Positions 36,801 to 49,771 of a stretch of DNA of 64,000 nt are shown in pieces. The stretch covers positions 69,413,312 through 69,477,311 of the forward strand of contig CM057826.1 of the NCBI GenBank assembly GCA_030068075.1, read 5' to 3'. Position numbers and translations under genes: made by a program. Each line of letters starts with the position of its first letter. Within the stretch, counting starts at the first letter, position 1. The notes beneath the pieces were generated by a model. The model saw only the letters and a program-made list of their open reading frames with translations, ran no database searches and was not told the DNA's origin. Source of the stretch: Paguma larvata. Lineage: Eukaryota; Chordata; Mammalia; Carnivora; Viverridae.

Positions 36801-39800
36801 ACATCTATCACCTGTTTCAAGTAAACACTCATGTATCGAATACATGGAACTGAATTTCATATCACTAAATGAATGGTTTGATACAAACATTTCTGTAGTG
36901 GTATAGGACAAACTTTTATAATTTCAAACCCTTTTATTTTGGCCAAGTCAAAGTTTGTACATTTGTTGAAGTCAAAGGGGGGTTGTGAAAGAAGAGATGG
37001 CTGTGCCTCATTAATTCTACAAAAGTAAGTTCTAGAACTTCTGATTCCATGACAAATTGGTTTGGTAGTTTGTTTAAGATGCTTTAGGGTTTATATTTAC
37101 TTTTCTCTTACAACTACAAGACTAAGTATGAGATATAAAATTAGCCTTATTAACTCATTTCTTTTGCCTTCAGTAGGCATTATACTCTACTACTTGAGAG
37201 TTAAAGTGTTCAATATATGTAATCTGCTTCTAGGAAAAGGTAGACTTTGGTATTAATATATATTTGACATTTCACTTTTAATTCAATCATCTGAGAAAAA
37301 AATAATCAGTCATTATAATGAGATCACTAAAATTTAGATTTGAGCTAAGGTTTGAATTACATGTATGTTTTGTATATTAGCAAATAAAAAGTAATGCATT
37401 CTACACTCTTGAATAAACACACTTTTACTCAGAACAAGGTAACCAAAATAGCCAGAATTTGCTGACATCTAGTTTCTCAACAATGTCACAACAAAAAAGA
37501 TATGCAAAAAAGGCAATTTTAAGTTTGGAATTTTCTAAGACAGAGTAATAGCTCTCTTCTGAGGCTTTATTTGGGTGCCCCAGAAGACCTATTTTTGTGT
37601 TGGGTGCTTGCCAGCGGTATGGGAAGTTTCTTCCTGTATGCTGAATTCATATAAGGGCATGGAGTCCAGGAAGTCATCATACCATGAAAGTGCTGGAGTA
37701 CACAAAAATTGAGGGTCAGTTAGAGATTAATAACATCTTGGCAAATGTTTTGAAAGAATTTTATTTTTTTTATTCTTTGGCCTTCCTGATCTAAACAATT
37801 TTGGGAGAACCTGAGCACATAATTTGGATGAAAATGCCTCCCTCCTAGTTAAACTCCAGATAAAAGAAAAGAAAGGAAAGGGAGAAGGGAGGAAGGTAGT
37901 AAGAAAGAGAGAATATGAGATCATTTGATCAGTTTAGAATCATTAGAAAATTTTAGGTCTAGCAGCAGTCTAACAAATCCTTTGTACCTTAACTTTCAAA
38001 TAACTTTCTTCTATGGTGATACCTTTGGTTCCCTTTTACTTTCATTTTCAGTCTCTCCTGACTTCTTATATCAGAGGCAGGTATGATTCGGATACAACTT
38101 TGTTTCAGATTCTTATTCTTTCTAAGTTTCAGCGCATTAACAATCTTGCCCTGAACAACTAGAAGTTTGAAGGGACAAAAAAGGCAGCCTTCTTTCCTTG
38201 CAGTGCTAGGCATTTGGCTCCCTGTACTCACATTCTTAATCAGATCACTTATCTAGGTGTCTGTGAATTTCAGTAAAAGCTGAACATCATATTGAATGGT
38301 TGAAACTTACTCTGTGGAAATTAGAATGATACACATGCATATCCCATTCACAACATCTAAAAATATAGTGTGTTTATCTCATGCATTCTTCTAAGGCATT
38401 GCTTGCTGCTTCAATACAAATGAATGATACTTATGTATCTACACAGAATAGAAAGTAGTATTGATTATTTTGAGTTATTATAAGAGCAAAAGCAATTTCT
38501 TTTTGTATATGTGTTGTACCTTTATTTTTTCTGATGAATTACAGATTTTTTTTCTAGTTTGGCTAAGTTTTAATGACATTCCATATTTGTATGTAGTACA
38601 AACATTTCAAAAATTGTATATTTTCACAATTTCTTTTGTCAAATATAGCACAAGCCTGTGTCTTTCACTCATATCTTTGTGCTTAAGACTCATGTCTTTC
38701 ACTCCTATCTTTCTCTTTGTAGTGGTATCCACAGTTACCAAGGGGTAGACAAAATGTCTTTTTGACTTTAGGATCAATGATCTATATTGGTAAAATCTAA
38801 AATCTAACATGTGTCATTTAAACATCAGTTTCTCTTTGGAAAATGTACACAGAGCTGTTTCTGTTTAGTCAGGAGCAGCAAGAGCACCAAGAGCAATTAG
38901 GTTTCATTTCAGGAGTGAGCAGAAGGTCCGCTTGGCCTACCCTTATAGAGGAGGTATGTAAATGCCGACGTTTAGATTGGAGCCCTGATATCTATCTGTC
39001 TCTGTCCTGTAAACAGCTATATTATGATGCCTCATGTTAGTTCATATAAGCACTCTGGGCCATAATTTTTGCTTTGGATTTTGCATGACTAGTGGTCTTT
39101 GTGTCTTTTTCTGGTGTTTGAAAACTGATGCTAACTCCAAAAGTGATATACCATGTCTGTGAAGGAGAGGAAGCAATGCTGTAGGGATATATTGCCACAG
39201 TAGTGGTATATAACAATGTCCCCTCAAAATTCAGTGACTTAACAATAAGCATATATAATTTTACGCACAAGCATACATGTTTGATGGACCATGTTTCTAG
39301 TTGGTTCTCACCCACATATGTGCCCATTAGCACTGAAGCTTTGCTCATCTTTGCTACGTTCTTTCCTATTTCTGGTTTTCAACTGGAACAGCTAGACCGA
39401 ATTGGATCTGCTCCATACGACTCCTCTGACAGTATAGATCAGCTAGGAATCCACAAGAAGAAAAAGAAGACAGAAAGCAATGAAGGCCATTAGGCTCAGT
39501 TTTGATACTGGGATATCATCACTTTCACCATACTCTGTTAACCAAAGCAAGTCAAAAAACTGTCTTTGAGTTATTATGTAGAGAAATAGATTCCTCTTGT
39601 GAAATCGCTTCATTGTGGATAGCAAGAGTCATGGAGAATTGGACTCTTTTTTCAATAAATATACCATAAGGAATTCTACATGTACTTTAAAAGATAAAAA
39701 AATATTTCTTATAAATATTCAGTCATTATTTATAATCTTTACAGTTTACTGATAAATTATTTGAAATTAATTTCAGTTATCTAAATAAAAATTTTCAACT

Positions 39801-40404
39801 AGATTTTTCTATTCTTAAAAATAGAATCCTTATATGCTAATGTCACCAAGTGAGCATCATTAAAGTTACATCTTTGTGTTTCAAAAATAATAGTAAAGTG
39901 TATAACCACTCATCTCCTAAAACAGTGAACTCAGCAACTTGGTGTTATGCTCTAGGAATCCCTCTTTGGAACACACATCAATGTAGCAAAACATTGTTTT
40001 TAATTAACAAAATGCCAGGTCCATATGTTGCCCATGTTCTCACTGAAACTCCTGTTGACATCAACAGGAATATTTTACACAGCATATGGTCTTAATAGGT
40101 AACAATTTTTATTTTGAATAATTATTTTAACTCCCAAACAATAGAAGCTTTTAATTATAATTTTACTTTTTCCTTCAATTATCATTCTTTTAAGGGGTCT
40201 TAGGTTTATTAGCAAAAACATCATAAGACATTTTAAAAGCCCATAAATTTAGACAGAAGGTAGGTTTGCAATGCTGATATATATTAAAATAAAATTTGAT
40301 GAAAAAGTAATAGTTGATAAAAAAGTGTTAATTATAGAAGTAAAAATGATTCCCTATACGTTTATTTACTCAGTTTTAACTTTTCTGATTTATTTATTTA
40401 AAAT
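36801..40404. other. Mostly unique DNA; possible LTR fragment and exon-like segment
   Basis: No gene established. 39190-39290 ('ggtatataacaatgtcccct', 'attcagtgacttaacaataa') resembles a reversed MLT1-type LTR, weakly. 37862-37915 is a purine-rich GAAA/GGGA tract. 38873-38953 is an exon-like 81-bp segment (see findings). 39895-40090 is a moderately complex segment I cannot name. Confidence 0.45.
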
Positions 40405-40838
40405 TGTTTAAATGTTTTCATTTATTTAAAAAATAATTTTTAATGTTTATTTATGAGAGAGAGAGATAGAGACAGAACATGAGCAGTGAAGGGGCAGACA
40501 GAGAGGGAGGCACAGAATCTAAAGCAGGATCCAGGCTCTGACCTGTCAGCACAGAGCCCGACATGGGGCTCAAACTCACATACTTTGAGATCATGACCTG
40601 AGGTGAAGTTGGACACTTAACCAACTGAGCCACTAAGGTGCCCCTTCATTTATTTTTGAGAGAGACACAGAGTGTGAGCAGAGGAGGGCAGAGAGAGAGG
40701 GAGACAGAATCTGAAGCAGGCTCCAGGGTCCGAGCTGACAGCATAGAGCCCAACACAGGGCTCGAACTCACGAACCATGAGATCATGAGCTGAGGTGAAA
40801 TTGGACGCTTGACCGACTGAATCACCCAGGCACCCTCA
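40405..40838 (-). mobile_element. Outer SINEC_Fc-like SINE, interrupted near its A-tail
   Basis: Body at 40645-40838 ('ttcatttatttttgagagag' to 'gaatcacccaggcaccc') with its tail end at about 40405-40427 ('gtttaaatgttttcatttat'). The two parts are separated by a second SINE. Joining them gives a normal reverse-oriented SINE, so this is the older copy. Confidence 0.88.
40428..40644 (-). mobile_element. Inner SINEC_Fc-like SINE nested in another SINE
   Basis: Complete reverse-orientation SINE: 'aatgtttatttatgagagag', GA-rich tract, 'gtcagcacagagcccgacat' and 'gagccactaaggtgcccc'. It is flanked by the 11-bp repeat ttcatttattt (40417-40427, 40645-40655), which belongs to the tail of the outer SINE. 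This proves insertion into an existing A-tail. Confidence 0.92.
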
Positions 40839-43800
40839 TTTTGTTTTTATACATGCTTACTATTTGAGGAAGAAAAATATAGATGAGTTCATAACTAAGT
40901 TCATAAGTTTTATCTGAAAGTAAAATGGACAGATATTTACATCCTAGACAATATATGAGTTATTTTACTAAAATGAGTTTTAGCGGATTATCACCATCTA
41001 AGAATGAACAGAAAAAAATAAGAGTTCAAGAGTTCAAATATTAGTATCTGACAGAAATAGGTATTAATTCAAATTCTGCAGTAAAATGAGCTGGATAAGC
41101 ATAAATTTTCTTACCAAAATCATAGTATTTTACCTATGGTATGGAAAAACAGTGATTTCATAAGTAGATGATGACATGAGGATTAAATGACCACGTGCAT
41201 AAAGATTTTACTTAGTACTGGACAGAAAATATCACCTAATAATAAGAAAATGTATACTAAGTAAACTGAAGTCTTTGTGTTTTGTACCTATTTTTGTCGT
41301 TATTGGTGATAACCTTCTAATATAGTTTTACTTTCTACTTCATCTTTTCCTTCTTCTGCTTTCCTCTTGTTCCTCCTCCTTCTTTTATTTTTCATTACTA
41401 ATGTTAATGTTGAAAATATTATCACTACAGATATAATAAAACTAAGCTTATTCACTATTTATTATTTTATAATTTTTCCCTTCAAGAAAACAAACAGTAA
41501 TATATAACATCACATATATAGTTTCCTTTTGGTAAATTGGCATGGGTTATTATTTCCTCATTTTGGTTGTAGATCTCTCACAAAAGGCTTTTCATACATC
41601 ATAGGCATCAACTGACTCCAGAGAATCACAGGAATGACCTAGCAAGTAATTCACTCTCAGTTTTGCAAGTTACAAGAGCCCGTTAGTGAGGTGGAAAATG
41701 AAGATGACATTTAAGATTGGTTTCCTTTTAGGTTTTCTTCACTAAAATATTGGACTGATGAAAACTGAGTACTATGTGGTTCATGATAATAGGACAGCAA
41801 GTGAATTAATTATGTACAGTAATTTTTCCTTTTTTAGAAACAAGTCTATAAGCTATATAAGAAATCATTTTGTTAAATACATACTATTTACGTAGCCCTA
41901 AATAAATTTATTTAAAATGTAATTTTTAAACTATCATAGATGAAATGCTTCAGAATAATTTAGCAAAAAGGGCTTCCATTATCAGTGGTTGTCAGTTTTC
42001 TTAATCAGCCTATGTAATGGAAAAAATAAGATAAATGCTACATCACTATTCCAAGTTTGTGGAAACAAGTATTTATAAATATAAAGTATCTTTATGGACT
42101 GAGACCAGATAGATAAATACTATTCATCTGGGACTTGGAAAAAAAAAAACAAAAAAACATTTGACTCATAAAAATAAATTTCTGCTTCTGTTACAATATG
42201 ATTATTAGGATATTTAGAGTTTGGTTGAAATTCGAGTTTAGTTAATTGGCTTTTTAAGTCTGCTGTGGAAATAGATTTCATAGCAATTTATCATTCCTGT
42301 TTCATACAAATATGCCAATTGGTAATTCATTGCTTACCACTTGGTGAGTTTGAAGTTCACAGTGATATGTGGAAGCAATCATGGTGTGGTATCTGTTTGT
42401 GGGTGTATTTATACAGGAGAGTAGGGAATGATGGAGGAGGAGAAGTGTGTAAGGATGTGTCAGTTTCCAATTCAGTTAAACTGAGCGAAATGGAGAGATT
42501 TTAGACAAACAATATTCTCTGCACACCTAATGAATTGGGAATGTAGGTCTCAAAGCACAAAACTACCTGGGAAACCGAAAATTCCACCTATTTTTCCAAA
42601 AAAATAACCACCATGTTTTCAAATGAATAATAATTTTATACCACACTGTAATTTTTAACCTCTGGAAAAGTGTGATCAAGACCTTTTGTGGTTCTTTTAA
42701 TCAAACATATATAATATATATATAGGTTTTAAGTTATGACTAGAAGAATTTTAAAAGAAATATCAAGACTATGTTGTGTGTATTATGAAGGTTTAAAGTA
42801 TATAGATGTATATTTATATATCACGTAATTACAGATCCCCTCCTACAGCTAATCATGCATGCATATCCATTACACTCAAAGCTTCCATTCCTTAATCAAG
42901 CATTCTGTGATTATGCAAATTTGAAAGATAATGAGGTACACCCTGTAAGAGATAGCAAATCAGTGTTGTTAAATAAGTCTTGAAAAATGAGAAAATTGAC
43001 TCTTTTGGTCCTGAAAATCTTAGGGACTTTTATAATTAGTGAATTATTCACATAGAGGAAAGTGGCACATTGTTATATCTTGGTTTTCTCTTTGCATTTG
43101 TTTGGTTCTTTTCGTATTCTCTGTAACTAAATATTCCCAAAGTTTCTGGTCACATATAGTGATCAGAAAAATTAAGAAGTACATACAAGAGTTCTTCAAT
43201 CCAGATACATACTTGGCATGTCTCTAGCCTATTGCTAGTTAAGGATTGCTTTTAGGATTCACTTCCATAGAGTATTTGCCTAATGAAAGTGTGATACTTT
43301 CAAGTCAATGCAGAATTTTAGGTTTTAGTATTTTCTCAGCTAGTAATATTTGAGAGCAGACTGTTTTACAGACAACAAGCAAATAACTACCTTTTTTTTT
43401 CATAATTTGCAATTTTTTGTTTCACTGTTGATCTGTTGCATGTAACTTAGCTTTAGTCATTACACTGGACTATGCAATGGTTATTTGAGATTTGAAGGGC
43501 ATTTTCGTTGAAAGTTTTCATTTCTCTTCCTTTTCAGAAAGGAACTTAGAGCTTGAGAAGTGTTGAAACAGAATGTTAATGTGTTATTTTATTGAACTCT
43601 TTGTGTTAATAGGTCTTTGTTAAAGAATGGGTTGGTAAATACTTCATCTTCAAAAACTGGGAAAACTTCACAATATAAACATTTTCTATAAGATATAGGA
43701 AGAGTGTTACAGATTATTTTAAGAGTGCAGTAAGTATTCAGCAATGTAATGTGCCTTAGAATTACTAAGAGACTTTTCCCATCCTAGGACATTTTCTCTA

Positions 43801-45024
43801 GCTGTATGTGATGGAGCCTGAAATATTGGTTACTCTTTCAGTTAATATGTTAGTAGAGACAGACCCAATGAGCGAACCATGCTAAGATTCCGGATAGTCA
43901 TTCTTCTTCAGATTAATATTAAATGAGATATAGGTCTTGTTCTTAAGAAGGGAGAGGAAATGAACCTTCAGCTGTCCGTGAAGAAAACAGTATTTCAGAA
44001 GATAAGATCAGATTCTCTCAAAAGTTTGTTTCATTGACTTCAAGACGATAACTGGAAAAATTATTAGAATGTTAGAATATTATATTATTCAAATATATAG
44101 TTTAGAATATTAGAATTTAGAATACTATAAATATTAGAATAACATGTGCTTTATTTTTTTATGGAAGAGGCATATTCATTTCAGGTGGAATAGAAAGTTG
44201 AATGCATTAATAATAATATCCAGTTGCCAGTAGTTTTGGTCTTTATTTGTTAAGCTGAATTCTTTTGAATACATTACACTTTGTTGCTTATTTGCATCTG
44301 ATAGTTAAATTTGAAGAGGCCCAGAGTGTTTTACTTTTCTAAAATTCCCATTTTTTCTTTCTTCAGTAGTCTTTGTATCTTTTTATCATTAGGAAGTTTA
44401 ATTTATATTTCAAAGCCTTTTGATCCCTACTGCAATGTTCCATTAAACTTTATCATGCAATAATATTTTAAGATTTTTTAATCAAGGTATTTTTATTTCT
44501 CCAAATATTTCTTACCATTCAGCAAATGATATTTCCCTCCCCTTCAGGAGGTAGTAGGTAGAACCTAGACTAAAAAAAGTCAGAGTAATGAAGAGATGTT
44601 TTACCTTATAGGTGGTACTTTGCTTTGGGGTCAAACACTTGAAATGAACAGTACCTGTAGACATGCATGTGTTGAATTCAGAGGCTCACTTTGGAATATT
44701 AAGGCAGGATCTATAATGCTAGAATCTAGGTTATTGGAGAGTAGATTTAATGAGGAAAAATTGTAGAGTAGGGATGGTGCAAGTTAAGCCTCTGGGGCAT
44801 GAGGACTGTGGAAAACATATTTCTAGGTATCATGAGGGTAAATCCAATATCAGATGGCTCTTCCCTGCTTGCCATATAAAGACCATCTTGCTTCAAAATT
44901 GGAAAGCCATGGGTTAAATCTTACATTTTAATGAATACATACTCAAAACAGTCTAAGTTTAGGACAGAAATGAGTCCACATCTATTAGTAAAGACCATTA
45001 TAAAATGGCAGTTTTAACGCTTTA
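40839..45024. other. Unique AT-rich DNA, longest repeat-free stretch here
   Basis: No gene seen in 4.2 kb. ORFs at 42265-42504 and 43039-43227 have no recognisable domain. 42850-42930 has a cluster of homeodomain/POU-like motifs (ATGCATGCAT at 42855-42864, octamer ATGCAAAT at 42913-42920). 44080-44150 is an AT-rich quasi-repeat. Confidence 0.5.
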
Positions 45025-45115
45025 ATATATAGTTATTTATTGAGCATCTAGTATAACACGTAGAAATAAAATAATGTCCCTGTTCTCATGGAACTCACTT
45101 ATAGGGAGAATAGGG
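45025..45115 (-). mobile_element. L2-like fragment, reverse orientation
   Basis: 'tatttattgagcatctagta' and 'tgtccctgttctcatggaac' match the reverse of the L2 3' end (tattgagcacctactatgtg, ccctgccctcatggagctta). Short and decayed. Confidence 0.55.
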
Positions 45116-45355
45116 GGCTGAAGTTAAGAGTTTTTAGATATCAACAGAATTAAGTTCTTCTCGGCCTAGTTGAATTTGTTGTAGGGAAGTAATGTTATAT
45201 TTCTGTACATGTGAGTCATGAATATATATTTAGATTATAAATTTAGAACTTATCCATATTATCTTAGGCTTCTTACACAGAGTTCTCCTATTTTCATCCT
45301 TTATAAAAGTTTTAAACTTCAGAGCAGTAAACAAAGGCTCAGAAGCAGAAACAAT

Positions 45356-45589
45356 TATATTTTTTAAAATTATTTTTTTTAATGTTTATTTTTGAATGAG
45401 AGATAGAACTGAGCAGAGGAAGGACAGAGAGAGACACACAGAATCTGAAGCAGGCTTCAGGCTCTGACCCGTCAGCACAGAGTCTGACGTGGGGCTCAAA
45501 CTCATGAACCTTGTTATCATGAACTGTGAGATCATGACCTGATCTGAAGTCAGAAGCTTAAGCTCCGACTGAGCCACCCAGGCACCACA
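45356..45589 (-). mobile_element. SINEC_Fc-like SINE with internal 'atcatgaactgtgag' duplication
   Basis: Reverse-orientation SINE from 'ttttttttaatgtttatttt' to 'gagccacccaggcacca'. The B-box side contains an extra segment: 'catgaaccttgttatcatga' then 'actgtgagatcatgacctg', so the normal 'catgaac..gtgagatcatgac' text is partly repeated. Flanking cagaaacaat (45346-45355 and 45590-45599) is a likely target-site duplication. Confidence 0.92.
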
Positions 45590-45599
45590 CAGAAACAAT

Positions 45600-47379
45600 C
45601 TCATTTTAAAAAGAATCACTACTGCGTGTCAAGAATTGACAATTTTTCATTAACAGCGGTGGTTTTCACATGACTCCTCTTTTTTTCCTGCATTCCTTGT
45701 ATGGAGATATCAAGAAAAAAAATATGTCTATTGAAACTTAAGGAACCATTCCTACATATTTTATATGAAAAAAGAGAGTACTTTTGAGATAGATAGACAG
45801 ACATAGTTTTGTTATCTTAACAGCACCTCCTGGAAAACAGACTCAGTAGTTACTAATACCTTGTAGATGCTTATGTTATGTTTTAAATGTATTAGCTACC
45901 CATCAACAGTTATGAGATGTATTGCACTGTGCCTAAGTTTATAATATTTACTAATTTAGTGATTTCTGTATATGTGTTTTTATCTTAGTTGCATATTCCC
46001 TGAGGAACTATAACTAAAGTTCAAAAATTACCATTGTTCTATAGAATAGAGGAAGGGTCTTGTTAGTCAGTAGCATTATACTAATGGGGGGCTAGAGTTG
46101 GATCCCTGATCTTTTAAAAGGAAAATGAGGTCATTAGACTTTACGTAGAAACCAGAAACAGAAGAGAGACACACTGAGAAAGTTGGGGGAGTACCAAAGA
46201 CATGCTTTCCTCTATTATGCAATTTTGCCCAGGGCTTGCTTTGTTTTCCATTTATGATTTATGACTGTGGGAGATCCCCAAGCACTTACACGATTTCACA
46301 TTATCATCTTTCTGCTTTCTGGAAAGATTTAAGTACATTGGAACAGCTGACATGGACACAAAGTTTTGTTTAGCATGGAAGTGCTCCAGGAATTTTAGTT
46401 CATATGTGGGAGACTACTTGTCACCTAATGGTTTCATTTACATGAAACTTGTGTGGAGAAATTTACAATACTTAACCATCTGCAAATATGCATAAAACAA
46501 TAGGGTGAGTGAAGACACACAACATACTTTAATTGCCCTTTTCTTCCTTAAAGTGTAAGAAGATTATCTTTCCTGTGTCTACCACACAGGAGGTCACTGC
46601 TGCTAAATGCCAACACTGTCACCCACAGTGTTCATCCAACATTTAGCCTTTATCATAAATGGAGCCAAGGCAGGAAGTTCTTGTTCCAACTAGCAGTGAT
46701 AGCTGGCCTGCCCTCCTCCAAGAAGAACACTTGCAGTAAATGCAGGCTTTCATTTTATCAACAAAAGTCCTCACCCTTGAAACAGGGTGCCTTGAACAAC
46801 TTAGACCTGATTGGTAGAAATGATTCAGAGAGAAGTTGCCAAAGGAAGTTTTTTGTTTTTGTTTTTTCTCTCTTCCTCTTCGTGAATAACTGATTGTATA
46901 GGAAAAGGAATCAGAACTAATAATTAGTGATAGAGTTAGAAAATATTACTCACTCAACTTTTGGTTAGTTTAGTATGTATAACTAGAAAATAAAACCTAT
47001 TTTATGGGTTTAATATACCACAAAAGATAATTACTGGAAGCACATCAAATTTACTTGCAAATTTGTGAATAGTTTTGCATGACCCATTTTTAGGTTTGGG
47101 AAAACATCACTATAATCATTATTATTAACCATACAAATTTTATTAGGAGACTAAATACAAAAAGTCCTAGACTGCACTGTGCTATATCCAAGTAAAAAAA
47201 GAAATATGGTTAGATAAAAACAAAAGCTTACAAAGTAATAAGAATAAACATTTGCTTTGCCCTATCAGTTGCAATAGGAAATCATAGTGATTTTGAGACA
47301 AGCTGAATGGGAATTAAATTATACTTAATACATTTAAATCTTATATATTAGATTTTTTACATTTATAGTGGCATTTAGT
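45600..47379. other. Unique DNA with paired short hairpins
   Basis: No gene recognised. 46572-46647 holds two adjacent short inverted repeats (see findings). The ORF at 46681-46893 is unremarkable. 47140-47380 is AT-rich. Confidence 0.5.
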
Positions 47380-47720
47380 ATCGGCATGCTAAGGAAGAAA
47401 AATCATAGGATGATACCAGTTGAAACAGAAAAAGCATTTGACAAAACATTCCCTCTAACTCATTAAAATGGCTAGCTAACATTATACTTAGTGATGAAAA
47501 AGTGAATATTATGCCCCTCGTATTGGGATCAAGACGTTTTCAGTACAGCATTAGGAATTCTAGGTACGACAAGTCAAGACAAATAAAGGTATAAAAATGG
47601 AAAGGAAAAGATAAGCTGGTCTCTGCAGATGACATGATCGTATATGTAGAATATCTTAAGGATCTAAAAAACACCTATGCAACTAATAAGTTTGCATATC
47701 AGAGTTACATGATACAAGAA
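47380..47720 (+). mobile_element. Old L1 ORF2 (reverse transcriptase region), part 1
   Basis: Sense L1 with RT-region text: 'aaaaagcatttgacaaaac', then the catalytic-loop block at 47622-47645 reading Ser-Ala-Asp-Asp-Met-Ile-Val-Tyr, where L1 normally has Phe-Ala-Asp-Asp. Stops and indels show it is dead. It continues after the insert at 47721. Confidence 0.82.
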
Positions 47721-48094
47721 TGTAATGAGGGGTTGGACTTCATTATTGATGCTGACTGTGAGAGCTACGTGTTGCTCATTCTTTATTCTCTTGTGGCACA
47801 TTTGGACTAGCCAATGAAAAGCCTGTGTAGTCCATCCTTTGATACATATGAGGAATTCAGACCATGCAAGGAATTCACTGTATAGGAGCACTTTCCCTGG
47901 CCCCACCACCTAACTATGATATTAAGTTAAGCCAGCCTTCTTTCCTTGTTCTCTCAAGCCATTTTGGACTTACGTGAGAAGTCTTTCTTCTTTGCCTCAG
48001 AAACTTCAGTAATATAATAAACCTTTCATACCTTTCTAGTGTATGTGTTGTATTGTTGTATCAAAATTTGTTGTAGTGTCCATGTGCCTCTGCA
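47721..48094 (+). mobile_element. LTR-like insert splitting the L1 (possible solo ERV LTR)
   Basis: About 374 bp that interrupt continuous L1 text. It starts TGTAATGAGG and ends ..CTCTGCA, so it has TG..CA termini. It has a promoter-side segment with 'ttctctcaagccattttgga' and 'cttacgtgagaagtcttt', then a polyadenylation-type 'aataaacctttcatac' followed by a GT-rich stretch, the layout of an ERV1/gammaretroviral-type LTR. No viral genes are present. No clear target-site duplication was found and no family name is assigned. Confidence 0.5.
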
Positions 48095-49771
48095 GGTAGC
48101 TAGTAAAAAGACCAATACATTAACAAAGTAATTGCATTTCCAATATTAATAATGAACACACAAAAATGAAAATTAAAACCACAAAATCATTTATAGCTAT
48201 GTCAAAGAAAATGAAATACTTTCGTATACACTTAATAAATATGTATAGGAACTATATGCTAAATTTAGAGAAGACCTAAATACATAAACATACCATGTGT
48301 ATGGAGTGGAAGATTCAAGAGAGCAAATATGTTATGTTTTCCCAAACATATCTTCATTTAATGCAACTAATATAAAAATTCCTGCAGAGTTGCTGTAAAC
48401 ACACACAAAATTTTTCAAAAATTTGTATAAAAGGGTAAAGAAAATATAGTAGGTAATGCAATCTTGACTAAGAGTGAAGTGGGAATACTCCCTAAAAATA
48501 CTGAGTTTTGCTATATAGCTACAGTAAACAAAAGAGTTGCTATTCGTGTTTTTATAGACACATAGATAATGAAACTGTTGTATAATCACACAGATATGCC
48601 CAGCTGATTTTTGACAAGGTGCAAAAGCATTTCAATAGAAGAAAGATAAGTCTGTTCGATAATTGGTGGTGGAACAATTGGTCACCTGTAGGTGAAAAAA
48701 ATAACCTCAACCTAAACTTCACACATGATAAAACTAAAATGGATCACAGACATAAATATAAAACATAAAGCTATGGGGCATTTAGGGAAAAAAAAAAAAA
48801 GAACATGTGTGGGGCCTATCACTAGTAGAGTTCATTGTCTAAGCATGAAAATACCCTTCATAAAAAGAAACATATATTTTGGATCTCATCAATATTTATA
48901 ATATTTGCTCTGTAGAGGCCAGTGTGAAAGCCCTGCAACTTAATAGTAAAAATAAAAAACAACAACAAAAAATCCAAAAAGAAACAAAAACAACCAGGTT
49001 AAAAATGAGCAAAGGATTTGAACAGGTATTTCTCTGAAGACGACATACAAATGGCAAACAGGTAGAGGAGAAGATGCACACCACCACTAATTTTCAGGAA
49101 ATGCAAATCAAAATACCACTTCACACTTGTTAGGATGACTGTTTTCAAACAAAATAAAACAAAATAAAAGATAACAAGTGCTGGCAAGGATGCAGCAAAA
49201 GGGGAACCCTTGAACATTGTTGGCAGGAATGTAAATTGGTATAGTATCTATGAAAACAGTATGGATGTTCCTTTAAAAAAAAAATAGAACTTTCATATGA
49301 TCCAGCAATCCTACTTCTGGGCATATATATCCAAAATAATTGAAATGGGAGTCTCAAAACAGTATATTCATTGCAGCATTATTCATTGTCACCAAAATAT
49401 GGAAACTATCCATGAGTCCATCAGTAGATGAATGGATAAAGAAAATGTGATGTGTACATAAATGGAATATTATTCGGTCTTAAAAAAGAAGGAAGTCCTG
49501 CCATTTACAATAAAATGGAAGACGTTATGCTAAGTGAGATGAACTAGTCGCAGAAAGACAAATACTATGTGATTCTACTTATATGATATTTTTAAAATAA
49601 ACTCATAGAAGCAGAGAATAAATAGGGATTAACAGGAATTGGAGGATGGGGGAAACAGGGAGATGTTCCATGGATATAAAATTTCATTGATCTGAAAGAA
49701 GTAAGATTTAGAGATATGTTATACACCATAGTGCCTGTAGTAAACAATGTGGTATTAATGTACTATTTATG

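Noticed and set aside
39361..39493. Open frame with a Lys-rich end (H-K-K-K-K-K-T-E) that looks protein-like
   Set aside because: The start of the frame lies in a possible LTR fragment, and there is no acceptor or related exon. Not enough to call a pseudogene.
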